The translations under genes and the position numbers were made by a program. A stretch of 42,674 bases of DNA, taken from NCBI GenBank assembly GCA_018267545.1, contig JAFDYG010000004.1:1-42674 (forward strand). The letters are read 5' to 3'. Positions 1 through 7,506 of this stretch are shown piece by piece (position 1 is the first letter of the stretch; every line of letters starts with the position of its first letter). This DNA is from Bacteroidota bacterium (GTDB taxonomy: Bacteria > Bacteroidota > Bacteroidia > Chitinophagales > Chitinophagaceae). The notes beneath the pieces were generated by a model. It did not search any database, was not told the DNA's origin, and saw only the letters and a program-made list of their open reading frames with translations.

Positions 1-2
1 AG

Positions 3-146
3 GCGGGGCGGATTTTGCCCCGTGTTTCGGAGCAGGTGTGGCGGCATGCCTGGTGTCCATGGGGGAAGGTGGAAATCCGTGCGACGGAGCTGCATGGGGA
101 TGCGGGGATACTTGGAGTCGTGCATTGTTTACAATATAATTTATGA
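3..146 (+). CDS. ROK family sugar kinase, C-terminal end (partial)
   Basis: The reading frame is open from the window edge and ends in TGA at 144-146. The last 47 residues include VEIRATELHGDAGILG, which fits the C-terminal helix of ROK (repressor, ORF, kinase) sugar kinases, where a segment of the form ELGxDAGxxGA is typical. ROK kinases phosphorylate free hexoses such as glucose, fructose or mannose in the cytoplasm. The catalytic and ATP-binding parts lie outside the window, so the substrate cannot be read. The stop codon overlaps the next start as ATGA (143-146), a sign of translational coupling with the phosphomannose isomerase. That neighbour makes a fructokinase or mannokinase role likely, but this is inference. 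A chance open frame is possible over only 48 codons; the motif and the ATGA junction argue against it. Confidence 0.7.
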   Translation, partial: AGRILPRVSEQVWRHAWCPWGKVEIRATELHGDAGILGVVHCLQYNL

Positions 147-1876
147 AATCTAATTACGATAAGTTTCCTTTTATCAAAGCGACAGGGGAAGGCTGGCAGG
201 GTTGGAAAGCGGTATGTGAGGCTATAGGTTCGCGCGTCGGTCTTTTGACCGGCAAGAAGAAAGTGATTGCGTTGGAGGTGTATCCGGGAGTGCAGGATGA
301 AGAGGTGTTGCCGCAGCTGCGGGCACAGCTGCCTGCAGGTACTTTTTATTCGACACGTGAAGCGATGTTATCCGAGGAGAAGGTTTTGCAGCTGGTTTAT
401 CCGGACGTAACCGATGACGAGGTATTTGGATATATCACGCGGCTGGTCTTATCCGACTTTTTCGATGTGGTCCGGTTGCGGGAGATGCAAAAAGAAATCG
501 AGCAGCAGGAGGGGGTAGTCTATGTTTATGGGACTGGTGCTACACTGGTTGCGGAAGCATTCGACCTGCTTGTTTATTTCGATATGCCCCGATGGGAAGC
601 GCAGCTGCGGTTCAGGAAGAATGAAGCGGCCAATCTGGGGCTGACCAATAAAGGACTCAAGGCTTCGCTGCAGTACAAGCAGGCGTTCTTTGTGGACTGG
701 CGGGTGGCGGATAAGCATAAGAAGACCGTGATGGGGATTTGGAACCTGGTCGTGGATAGCACGAAGGCGGGTGAGCCCAAGATGGTGCGGGGAGAGGACA
801 TGCACGCAGCGTTGTTTCATGCGGCCAGGCGACCGTTCCGGCTCGTACCATTTTTCGACCCGGGGCCCTGGGGCGGGCAGTGGATGAAGGAAGTGTGTGG
901 ACTGGATGGTTCGCAGCCCAACTATGCCTGGTGTTTCGACTGTGTGCCGGAAGAGAACAGCCTTTTGTTTTTATTCGGCGATGTTTTGTTCGAGACGCCG
1001 GCGATCAATCTTGTCTTTGCGCAGTCGAGGGCGTTGCTGGGGCAGGCGGTACAAGCAAGGTTTGGGGATGAATTTCCGATACGCTTCGACTTTCTGGATA
1101 CGATGGGCGGAGGAAACCTGAGCTTACAGGTGCATCCGACGACCGAATATATTCGGGAGAAATTTGGCATGGACTATACGCAGGATGAAAGCTATTATAT
1201 TCTGGATGCGTCGGAGGGAGCTTGTGTGTACCTGGGCTTGAAAACCGGGATCTCTCCTTCGGCGATGATTCGGGAGCTGGAGGAGGCGCAGGAAGGAGGT
1301 GGTTTCGATGCGGAAAAATTTGTAGGGAAATGGCCGGTGAAGAAGCACGACCATGTGCTGATTCCGGCGGGAACGGTACATTGTTCGGGAAAGGATAGCA
1401 TGGTGCTGGAGATCAGCGCGACGCCCTATATCTTCACCTTTAAGCTATGGGATTGGGGCCGGATGGGATTGGATGGAAAGCCGAGGCCGATCAATATCGG
1501 GCATGGGCAGAAGGTGATCGATTGGACGCTTGGGCCGGAGCGGACTCGTAAGGAGCTCATCAATGCGGTGGAGGTAGTTGCAGAGGGGCATGGTTGGATC
1601 GAAGAACGGACGGGGCTGCACGAGCGGGAATTCATCGAGACGAGGCGGCATTGGTTTACTGGAAAAGTAGAGCATAAGGCTAATGGGAGCGTGCATGTGT
1701 TGAATTTGGTAGAGGGGCGTTCCGTGCTGGTGGAAAGCTTGTCGGGTGCTTTTGAGCCTTTTGTGGTTCATTATGCAGAGACTTTTGTGGTGCCGGCGGA
1801 GGCGGGAGATTATAGCATTACCTCGCAGGGAGGGAGATGTGCGACGATGAAGGCCTTTGTTCGTAAGAATGCATAA
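143..1876 (+). CDS. manA: Class I mannose-6-phosphate isomerase with N-terminal extension
   Basis: Interconverts mannose 6-phosphate and fructose 6-phosphate in the cytoplasm, using a zinc ion in a cupin fold. The isomerase part starts near residue 230 (PFFDPGPWGGQWM). It has the zinc-binding segment LSLQVHP (Q329, H331), DESYY (E349) and IPAGTVHCSG (H413). At 577 residues it is far longer than a classic ManA of about 390. The first 210 residues form an extra domain with GVVYVYGTGATL and DLLVYFDMPRW, which recalls P-loop nucleoside-kinase-like segments. A long form with such an N-terminus is known in Bacteroidota, but the function of the extra part is not known to me. The ATG overlaps the stop of the ROK kinase, and the cupin gene follows after 10 bases, so the genes form one operon. 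Confidence 0.88.
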   Translation: MKSNYDKFPFIKATGEGWQGWKAVCEAIGSRVGLLTGKKKVIALEVYPGVQDEEVLPQLRAQLPAGTFYSTREAMLSEEKVLQLVYPDVTDDEVFGYITRLVLSDFFDVVRLREMQKEIEQQEGVVYVYGTGATLVAEAFDLLVYFDMPRWEAQLRFRKNEAANLGLTNKGLKASLQYKQAFFVDWRVADKHKKTVMGIWNLVVDSTKAGEPKMVRGEDMHAALFHAARRPFRLVPFFDPGPWGGQWMKEVCGLDGSQPNYAWCFDCVPEENSLLFLFGDVLFETPAINLVFAQSRALLGQAVQARFGDEFPIRFDFLDTMGGGNLSLQVHPTTEYIREKFGMDYTQDESYYILDASEGACVYLGLKTGISPSAMIRELEEAQEGGGFDAEKFVGKWPVKKHDHVLIPAGTVHCSGKDSMVLEISATPYIFTFKLWDWGRMGLDGKPRPINIGHGQKVIDWTLGPERTRKELINAVEVVAEGHGWIEERTGLHEREFIETRRHWFTGKVEHKANGSVHVLNLVEGRSVLVESLSGAFEPFVVHYAETFVVPAEAGDYSITSQGGRCATMKAFVRKNA

Positions 1877-1886
1877 ATGATTTTTT

Positions 1887-2228
1887 ATGGAAATAAAATT
1901 TGTCTCGCGGCCCTGGGGGAGCTTTAAGCAGTACGCAAATAATACGGCGTGCACGGTGAGCCTGATGACGGTGGAACCGGGGCAGCGGTTGAGCCTGCAG
2001 TCGCATACCATGCGGGATGAGCTGTGGATTGTGATCGACGACGGGGCGATGGTGCAGGTGGGGGATGAGGTAAGGGCCTGTAAGGCCGGGGATGAAATTT
2101 GGATACCGGCGGGTGAGCGGCATCGGTTGAGCTGTACGGGGGAGCGGGCGCTGCGTGTGCTGGAGGTGGCGTTTGGAAACTGGCAGCAGGATGATATCGA
2201 GCGATATGCCGATGATTATGTGAGATAA
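1887..2228 (+). CDS. Small cupin, phosphomannose isomerase type II-like
   Basis: A 113-residue single-domain cupin. It opens with VSRPWGSFKQY and continues with PGQRLSLQSHTMRDELWIV and GDEIWIPAGERHRL. These match the C-terminal isomerase domain of bifunctional mannose-1-phosphate guanylyltransferase/phosphomannose isomerase (type II) proteins, here without the nucleotidyltransferase. Candidate metal ligands are the histidines and glutamate of SHTMRDE and the histidine of ERHRL. It sits 10 bases after the class I isomerase and 8 bases before the transporter, so it is co-transcribed with both. It could be a second isomerase, a sugar epimerase or mutarotase helper, or a sensor for sugar phosphate. 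The family is clear but the exact role is not. Confidence 0.8.
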   Translation: MEIKFVSRPWGSFKQYANNTACTVSLMTVEPGQRLSLQSHTMRDELWIVIDDGAMVQVGDEVRACKAGDEIWIPAGERHRLSCTGERALRVLEVAFGNWQQDDIERYADDYVR

Positions 2229-2236
2229 TTTGCTAT

Positions 2237-3571
2237 ATGAATACTTCTTCGCGGACTAACTTTATTTGTCTCACGGTGGCTGTGGGCGGGCTTTTATTTG
2301 GGTTCGATACGGCTGTGATATCGGGGGCGATCGGGCTGATCAAGTCACAATTTACCTTGAATACGACGGGGGAGGGTTGGCTGGTCAGCAGCGGGCTGGC
2401 GGGCTGTATCCTCGGGGTATTGGTGTCGGGTGCGCTTAGCGGCAGGATTGGCCGGAGAAATACGGCGATGGTGTCGGCGGTGGCGTTCCTGGTATCGGGG
2501 CTGGGCTGTGGGCTGGCCGGCGGTATCGACTGGCTGATTGCCGCGCGGGTGATCGGGGGCGTCGGGGTGGGTATGGCTTCGGTTGTTTCGCCGATGCTGA
2601 TCGCCGAGTTTGCGCCGGCGGAGCGGCGGGGTCGAATGATCGCTTATTATCAGCTGGCCATTACCGTTGGTATATTGCTCGCGTATTGCTCGGACGCCTT
2701 TTTTCTTTCGCTGACTAAGGACGAGGCGTGGAGGCCGATGTTCCTGGCGATGTCTGTACCTTCTTTGCTATTTGTCGGATTGTTGGTAAGAGTTCCCGAG
2801 AGTCCACGCTGGCTGGTGGCGATGGGGGAGAAGGAGAAGGCGCTGGGGGTGTTGCTGCGGATCCGGTCGGCGGCGGTGGCTGCAAAGGAATTTGCCGAAA
2901 TAGAGGGTGCGGCGGGCAGGCAGTCGGTGAAGAAGGTGTCCTTATCGGACAGCGCCTTGCGTTTACCTTTATTGATCGGTATTGTTCTGGCGGTGTTTCA
3001 GCAATTTTCGGGGATCAATGCGATCATCTACTATGGCCCGAGCATTTTCGAGGCGGCGGGGATTGGTCGTGGGGACGCGTTGTTACACCAGGTCATTATC
3101 GGCACGGTGAACGTAGTGTTTACGATCGTGGCGATCCAGTGGTCGGATAAATATGGTCGGAAGTTCTTGCTCAAGACGGGGCTGGTAGGAATCGTTCTTT
3201 CGCTGGTGGGCTGTGGTGTCTTATTTTATTCGGGGCATACGCAAGGGTTGCTGCTGCTGGTCCTGATCTTATTGTTTATCGCTTGTTTTGCCTTTTCGTT
3301 GGGGCCGGTGACCTGGATCATCATCAACGAGATCTTTCCGACGCCGGTTCGGGTACAGGGTGTTTCGATTTGTACGATGGCGCTGTGGGTGGCGGTGTGG
3401 ATCGTCGGACAGTTCTTCCCGTGGTTGTTGGAGAAGGCTGGGGCGGCGGTGACGTTTTGGATTTTCGCCGTTTGTAGTCTGGCGAACCTTTTCTTTTGCT
3501 TGCGGATAGTGAAGGAAACGAAGGGGAAGACGCTGGAGGAGATGGAAGAGGTTTTTGTGGCGCCGCATTGA
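2237..3571 (+). CDS. Sugar porter family MFS transporter
   Basis: A 444-residue inner-membrane protein with about 12 hydrophobic segments, the normal size for sugar/H+ symporters of the XylE/GLUT type. Family signatures are visible: FGFDTAVISGAI near residue 22 in the first helix, GRIGRR in the loop after helix 2, EFAPAERRGR after helix 4, PESPRWL before the central loop, QQFSGINAIIYYGP in helix 7, and DKYGRKFLL after helix 8. The Gln-Gln pair and the asparagine of helix 7 are the usual sugar contacts. It likely imports the hexose that the ROK kinase and isomerase handle. It is the last gene of the operon, and the gap to the cupin is 8 bases. The substrate (mannose, fructose or glucose) cannot be decided from the sequence. 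Confidence 0.92.
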   Translation: MNTSSRTNFICLTVAVGGLLFGFDTAVISGAIGLIKSQFTLNTTGEGWLVSSGLAGCILGVLVSGALSGRIGRRNTAMVSAVAFLVSGLGCGLAGGIDWLIAARVIGGVGVGMASVVSPMLIAEFAPAERRGRMIAYYQLAITVGILLAYCSDAFFLSLTKDEAWRPMFLAMSVPSLLFVGLLVRVPESPRWLVAMGEKEKALGVLLRIRSAAVAAKEFAEIEGAAGRQSVKKVSLSDSALRLPLLIGIVLAVFQQFSGINAIIYYGPSIFEAAGIGRGDALLHQVIIGTVNVVFTIVAIQWSDKYGRKFLLKTGLVGIVLSLVGCGVLFYSGHTQGLLLLVLILLFIACFAFSLGPVTWIIINEIFPTPVRVQGVSICTMALWVAVWIVGQFFPWLLEKAGAAVTFWIFAVCSLANLFFCLRIVKETKGKTLEEMEEVFVAPH

Positions 3572-3586
3572 GTCTAATAAAATAAA

Positions 3587-3608
3587 GGGGCACGCCATAG
3601 CGTGCCCC
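3587..3608 (-). terminator. Hairpin terminator
   Basis: Perfect 9-bp stem GGGGCACGC / GCGTGCCCC with loop CATA. Read on the minus strand it is followed by TTTATTTTATT, so it best serves the minus-strand gene ending at 3672. On the plus strand there is no T-run, though the stem may still help end the transporter operon. Confidence 0.75.
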
Positions 3609-3671
3609 GATGTGGGTCGAAAGGTTGCTCGTATTTTGGCTCGGCTGGAGTTTTCGGGCTCCTGCCAGAGA

Positions 3672-3974
3672 TTAATTTAAATTGATGCCGGGATTATCGG
3701 GCGACTGTTTAAATACTTTGGTTTGATAAATGGGTTCGCCGTCTGCGGACTTGATATTGAGCTGGTAGGTGCCTGGGGCCAGGAACTGGAGGTCGTCCAG
3801 CGGGATTCTATTGATACCCGGTTTAAGGCCTGCGCCCAGCATACGGACAATCTTCCCTTCTTTTATGTCTGCCAGCAAGATGATGCAATCGACGCTTTCG
3901 TCACAAGTGAGCTCGAGAATAATGTAATAGTCGAACGGATTCGGATAAACCGAAATTTCTTTAGCCATAACCAT
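3672..3974 (-). CDS. Stand-alone T9SS type A sorting-domain-like protein
   Basis: A 100-residue protein that is almost only a T9SS C-terminal sorting domain. It has VYPNPFDYYIILEL at the start, an LxPGxNxIPLDDL strand in the middle, and PGTYQLNIKSADG with KVFKQ near the end. In known T9SS cargo this domain is the last 70 to 100 residues of a large secreted protein with a signal peptide. Here there is no signal peptide and no passenger: the motif begins 8 residues after the first methionine, and an in-frame TAA lies seven codons upstream. ATG at 3974 or 3968 are both possible starts. It could be a remnant of a cargo gene or a free domain that stays in the cell. A terminator follows, and a long upstream region (3975-4273) carries repeats. 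Confidence 0.65.
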   Translation of the reverse strand: MVMAKEISVYPNPFDYYIILELTCDESVDCIILLADIKEGKIVRMLGAGLKPGINRIPLDDLQFLAPGTYQLNIKSADGEPIYQTKVFKQSPDNPGINLN

Positions 3975-4198
3975 AAACCAATAATTTATCAGTTTTTAAC
4001 GGGATGCACCCTGGTCACGACCCTGACGGGGATCAGTGCGGGCATAGTTTCTTTTTGAAAGGCAGGAGTAAGGAAGATGATCAGGTTATTGATTAGCGTT
4101 TTCATATTCACGGTTTTGATAGATATATGGCGAATTTGCGGCCAAAAAATTAACCAGTTGATTGTGTTGTGGTTACATACAGACCCCAGGGTATTGGA

Positions 4199-4213
4199 TT
4201 CCCAGTATGGGAA
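4199..4213. promoter_or_regulatory. Palindrome TTCCC-N5-GGGAA, candidate operator
   Basis: Inverted repeat TTCCC AGTAT GGGAA inside GGATTCCCA...TGGGAA, followed by AATTTT. The same arrangement occurs at 10771. Each lies upstream of a minus-strand gene for a protein with a T9SS sorting domain (225 bases from the start here). No binding protein is identified. Confidence 0.35.
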
Positions 4214-4229
4214 TAATTTTAAGATTCTG

Positions 4230-4260
4230 GGAAAAGTACGGCGGGGGTTAGGAAAAGTAC
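4230..4260 (+). repeat. Two direct repeats GGAAAAGTAC, 21 bases apart
   Basis: Exact 10-bp repeats at 4230-4239 and 4251-4260. A related GGGAATAAT lies at 4209, about 20 bases before the first, so the series steps by about two DNA turns. The repeats lie between the end of the TonB receptor gene (4274) and the orphan sorting-domain gene. Apart from these repeats and the palindrome at 4199, I see nothing definite in 3975-4273. Confidence 0.4.
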
Positions 4261-4273
4261 TAGGTGTTTTTAC

Positions 4274-6748
4274 CTAAAAACGCCCGACCAGCTTGAGGTT
4301 GAGGAGCCGGGGAGTGAGTCGGTTGGGGAGGGCGTAGGTGGTATTGGAGAAGTCTTTTATCAACATGTACGAGATGGTATTGTTGCGGTCGATGAGGTTG
4401 AAGACTTCGAGGGTAGCCCAGATGTTTTCGAAGCTTCGGAAGGGGCTGTGGCTGCGGCGGTTGCTTTTTTCGCTGTCAAGAAGGAGGGCGCTGAAACCGA
4501 CGTCGATGCGGATATAGGGTTCGATAGTGAGGGCGTTGCGATAGCGAAGGTTGTCGGGGATATTGAAGGGCAGGTTGCTGCCATAGAGGAAATTGAGGAA
4601 GGCTTTTAGGTTTTTGTTGGTAGCCAGGTAGTCCTGGAGGAAGAGGCCGAAGGTGAAGAGGCGGTCGGTGGGGCGTCGTACCCAGCCGGCCTTGGTCAGC
4701 GTGCTGTCGGTGGGGCGTCCCTGGGTGTCGAGATCATAAGTATAGTAGGAGGTATCGATCCTTTCGCGGGAGCGCATAAAGCCGAGGCTTACCCAGCTCT
4801 CGGCGTCTTTTACCAGTTCGCCGAAGAGGCGCATTTCGACGCCGGTGGCATAGGCTTTTGCGTCGTTGAGTCCGAAATATTGGATGTGTACGTTGTTAAT
4901 GTCGTAGGGGTCGACGCGGCTCATTTGTTTATAGTAAGCTTCGGTGGTAAAGCGGAAGGGACGGTCGCCCAGCTTGAAGTTCCGGTCGAAGCCGGCTACT
5001 ACCTGCCAGCTGCGCTGGGCTTTTAGGGCGGTATTGAGGCTGCCGTCGGGACGCAGCATTTCGCGGAAGAAGGGAGGCTGGTTGTAAATGCCCAGCGATG
5101 CTCTATAGACGATATCGCGTTTGGCGTTGCGGGGTTTCCAGGAGGCGCCGAAACGGGGTGACAGAAGGAATTCCTTGTTGAGGGTATTGTAGTTGTAGCG
5201 TACGCCGCCTTGCAGGGTAATGTCGCCGGATTTGCTGACCAGGAAGTTATCCTGTAGGAAGCCGGTAAAGCGGGTAATGCCGGGGTTGGCGTCGTTGTAT
5301 ACGACGTTGCTCAGGCTAGGGATACCGGGGTTATAGGGAAGGGAATAGCCGGCCGAGTCCTGGTATTGCCATTCGTTGAGATGAGAGTGGACGATCTGAC
5401 GTTCGGCGCTCAGCCCCCACTGCAGGTAGTGCTGGTCGAGGGTGAGGTAGCCCTTATGGGTGGCGTTGTAGACGGCGATATTGAGACGGTCGCGTGCGAA
5501 ATTTTGGTAGACGCCGGCTCCGAGGGGATTGGTGATCTGGCCGAAGGTGGAGCTTGTCTTGTCGAAGTCCCGGTCGCCGAACAGATAGGCTCCGGTGATG
5601 TCGTACGACTGCTGCTCCTTGTCTTCGAAGCGGGAGGCCATCCACTTGAGCTTCAGCTTGGGGTTGATTTGCTGAGTGAGGGAGAGTCCGGCCATATTCG
5701 TTTGATAGGAGTCTTTCTCCTGTCCATCGAAGAAGATATCCAGGCCAAGATTGGCGGTATAGTAGGGAGAGAAGATGGAAGAGGTGAGCTGGCTGGATTC
5801 GGGGATAAGGTGGAAGCGGGTTTGGGAGAAGTTGCCCAGGAATTCGAGCTGGTTGTTTTTGTTGAGCTGCCAGGTCAGCAGGGCTTGTAGATCGGAAGAA
5901 GAGGGCGCATAGGTACCCTTGGTTTCCTGGCTGCTGAGCAGGGAGCTGGTCGTGCGGTTACGCGCACCGAGGAGCCAGGTGAACTTGCCCTTTGCTGCGG
6001 TTCCTTCCAGGTGTATCCCTTGTTCTAACAGCCCTGCATATACGGAGCCGCCGAAGCCGGTGGGTTTGCGGTATTGGATGTCGAGGGCCGAGGACATCTT
6101 GTCCCCATATTTAGCCTGGAAGCCGCCGGTATAGAAATTTACGCTTCGGGTCAGCTCGGGATTGATAAAGCTGAGCCCTTCTTGTTGCGCATTGTTGACG
6201 AGGTAGGGACGAAAGACTTCGAAGTCGTTGACGTAGACGAGATTTTCGTCGTAGTTGCCGCCGCGGACGGAATATTGCGAGGTCAGCTCGTTGTTGGAGC
6301 CGACGAAGACTTTGAGGAGGCTTTCGATACCTCCGATAGGGGATGGGATGTTGATGGCGTTCTTGGGGTTGATACGGACCAATCCCGTTTCGCGTCCTTC
6401 CCGCTGGTCTGAGACGACCACCTCTTGCAGGGCTCGTCCGCCACGTTCCAGGTGGATAACGATATGTTCTTCCTCCTGCTCATTGAGCAGGAAGTTGCGC
6501 TGTTCGGTTTTATAGCCGGTGAAGGAGAAGACGAGGGCGACGGCTTTGTCGGCGGTTACCCTGACGCGGAAGGCGCCGGAGTCGTTGGTGGTGATGCCGG
6601 ACTGGCGGCCCAGAATCGTTACGGAGACGTGTGAAAGCGGGTTTTCGTTTTCATCCAGGACTTTGCCGGACACGAAGGCGGGTTTTTTCTGCGCGATGGC
6701 AGCGTATTGTAAAACCAGGAGGAAGAGAACGGCAAAAAAGGATTTCAA
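4274..6748 (-). CDS. TonB-dependent outer-membrane receptor
   Basis: An 824-residue outer-membrane transporter. Residues 1-19 form a signal peptide ending AAIAQ. Residues 24-105 are a carboxypeptidase-regulatory-like beta domain (VSGKVLDENENPLSHVSVTI...FSFTGYKTE). A plug domain follows (QYSVRGGNYDENLVYVNDFEVFRP, then GGFQAKYGDKMSSALDI), and the remainder is a beta-barrel. Such receptors take up scarce ligands using TonB-ExbBD energy. It is shorter than SusC/RagA receptors and no SusD gene is adjacent, so a PUL function is not supported; the ligand is unknown. The start is TTG at 6748: an in-frame TAA lies five codons upstream, no ATG is available, and TTG leads straight into the signal peptide. 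It lies 35 bases after rpe on the same strand and is probably co-transcribed. Confidence 0.9.
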   Translation of the reverse strand: MKSFFAVLFLLVLQYAAIAQKKPAFVSGKVLDENENPLSHVSVTILGRQSGITTNDSGAFRVRVTADKAVALVFSFTGYKTEQRNFLLNEQEEEHIVIHLERGGRALQEVVVSDQREGRETGLVRINPKNAINIPSPIGGIESLLKVFVGSNNELTSQYSVRGGNYDENLVYVNDFEVFRPYLVNNAQQEGLSFINPELTRSVNFYTGGFQAKYGDKMSSALDIQYRKPTGFGGSVYAGLLEQGIHLEGTAAKGKFTWLLGARNRTTSSLLSSQETKGTYAPSSSDLQALLTWQLNKNNQLEFLGNFSQTRFHLIPESSQLTSSIFSPYYTANLGLDIFFDGQEKDSYQTNMAGLSLTQQINPKLKLKWMASRFEDKEQQSYDITGAYLFGDRDFDKTSSTFGQITNPLGAGVYQNFARDRLNIAVYNATHKGYLTLDQHYLQWGLSAERQIVHSHLNEWQYQDSAGYSLPYNPGIPSLSNVVYNDANPGITRFTGFLQDNFLVSKSGDITLQGGVRYNYNTLNKEFLLSPRFGASWKPRNAKRDIVYRASLGIYNQPPFFREMLRPDGSLNTALKAQRSWQVVAGFDRNFKLGDRPFRFTTEAYYKQMSRVDPYDINNVHIQYFGLNDAKAYATGVEMRLFGELVKDAESWVSLGFMRSRERIDTSYYTYDLDTQGRPTDSTLTKAGWVRRPTDRLFTFGLFLQDYLATNKNLKAFLNFLYGSNLPFNIPDNLRYRNALTIEPYIRIDVGFSALLLDSEKSNRRSHSPFRSFENIWATLEVFNLIDRNNTISYMLIKDFSNTTYALPNRLTPRLLNLKLVGRF

Positions 6749-6783
6749 GGATAGTATGCTTTACGATGACGGATAGAAAACGA

Positions 6784-7434
6784 TCAATAACAGTTTTTAA
6801 GTGTATGGATGGTCGCTTTCGGGTCATTCGATTGAAAGACGTTGCTGCCTGCCACGAGGACGTCGGCGCCGGCTTTTACGATGCTGGCAGCGTTTTCCGT
6901 GGAGACGCCTCCGTCGATCTGGATGAGGGTCTGGAGTCCCCGTTCATGGATCATGCGGCGAAGGTTGCGGATCTTCTGAAAGGTATGGGGGATAAATTCC
7001 TGGCCGCCGAAGCCGGGGTTGACGCTCATGATCAGGACCATGTCGAGGTCGTGTAGGATATCCGAGAGCAGGTCGACCGGGGTGGCGGGGTTGAGGGCAA
7101 CCGCGGCCTTCATGTCCAGGGATTTTATCTGTTGGATGTTCCGGTGGAGGTGGGTGCAGGCTTCGTAGTGGACGGTGAGGCGATCGGCGCCGGCTTTTTT
7201 GAAGGCTTCGGCATATTTTTCGGGTTCTTCGATCATCAGGTGTACGTCGCAGACCTTTTTCGTCGTCTTGCGGATCTGGGAGATGACGGGGAGACCGAAG
7301 CTGATGTTGGGTACGAACCTGCCGTCCATTACGTCGAGGTGGAACCAGTCGGCTTGACTTTCGTTCAGCATTTTGCATTCGTCTTCCAGCCGGAGGAAAT
7401 TGGATGCCAATAAAGAGGGTGCGATAATGGGCAT
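6784..7434 (-). CDS. rpe: Ribulose-phosphate 3-epimerase
   Basis: Interconverts ribulose 5-phosphate and xylulose 5-phosphate in the pentose phosphate pathway. The protein has 216 residues, the usual length, and is a TIM barrel. Visible active-site residues are H32 and D34 (FHLDVMDGRFVPN), H65 (DVHLM), the loop MSVNPGFGGQ, and D174 in IQIDGGVS. They correspond to the metal-binding His-Asp-His-Asp set of the family. The phosphate-binding end is ADVLVAGSNVF. A -7-like box TATCTTTA lies at 7461-7454, about 20 bases before the ATG. It precedes the TonB receptor by 35 bases. That pairing has no obvious metabolic logic and may simply reflect shared transcription. Confidence 0.96.
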   Translation of the reverse strand: MPIIAPSLLASNFLRLEDECKMLNESQADWFHLDVMDGRFVPNISFGLPVISQIRKTTKKVCDVHLMIEEPEKYAEAFKKAGADRLTVHYEACTHLHRNIQQIKSLDMKAAVALNPATPVDLLSDILHDLDMVLIMSVNPGFGGQEFIPHTFQKIRNLRRMIHERGLQTLIQIDGGVSTENAASIVKAGADVLVAGSNVFQSNDPKATIHTLKNCY

Positions 7435-7506
7435 GCGTTGTATTTATTGGGCTTAAAGATAAGTATTTATGGCGATTGGCGCGGGGATTTGCGGGGTTGC
7501 GGAGGG

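Noticed and set aside
124-135. ATTGT-TT-ACAAT inverted repeat as an operator of the sugar operon
   Set aside because: It lies inside the end of the ROK kinase frame, which is joined to the isomerase by ATGA, so a promoter there is unlikely.
4077-4277. 66-codon plus-strand frame upstream of the orphan sorting-domain gene
   Set aside because: It spans the palindrome and direct repeats, ends at the stop of the TonB receptor gene, and has no family resemblance or promoter.
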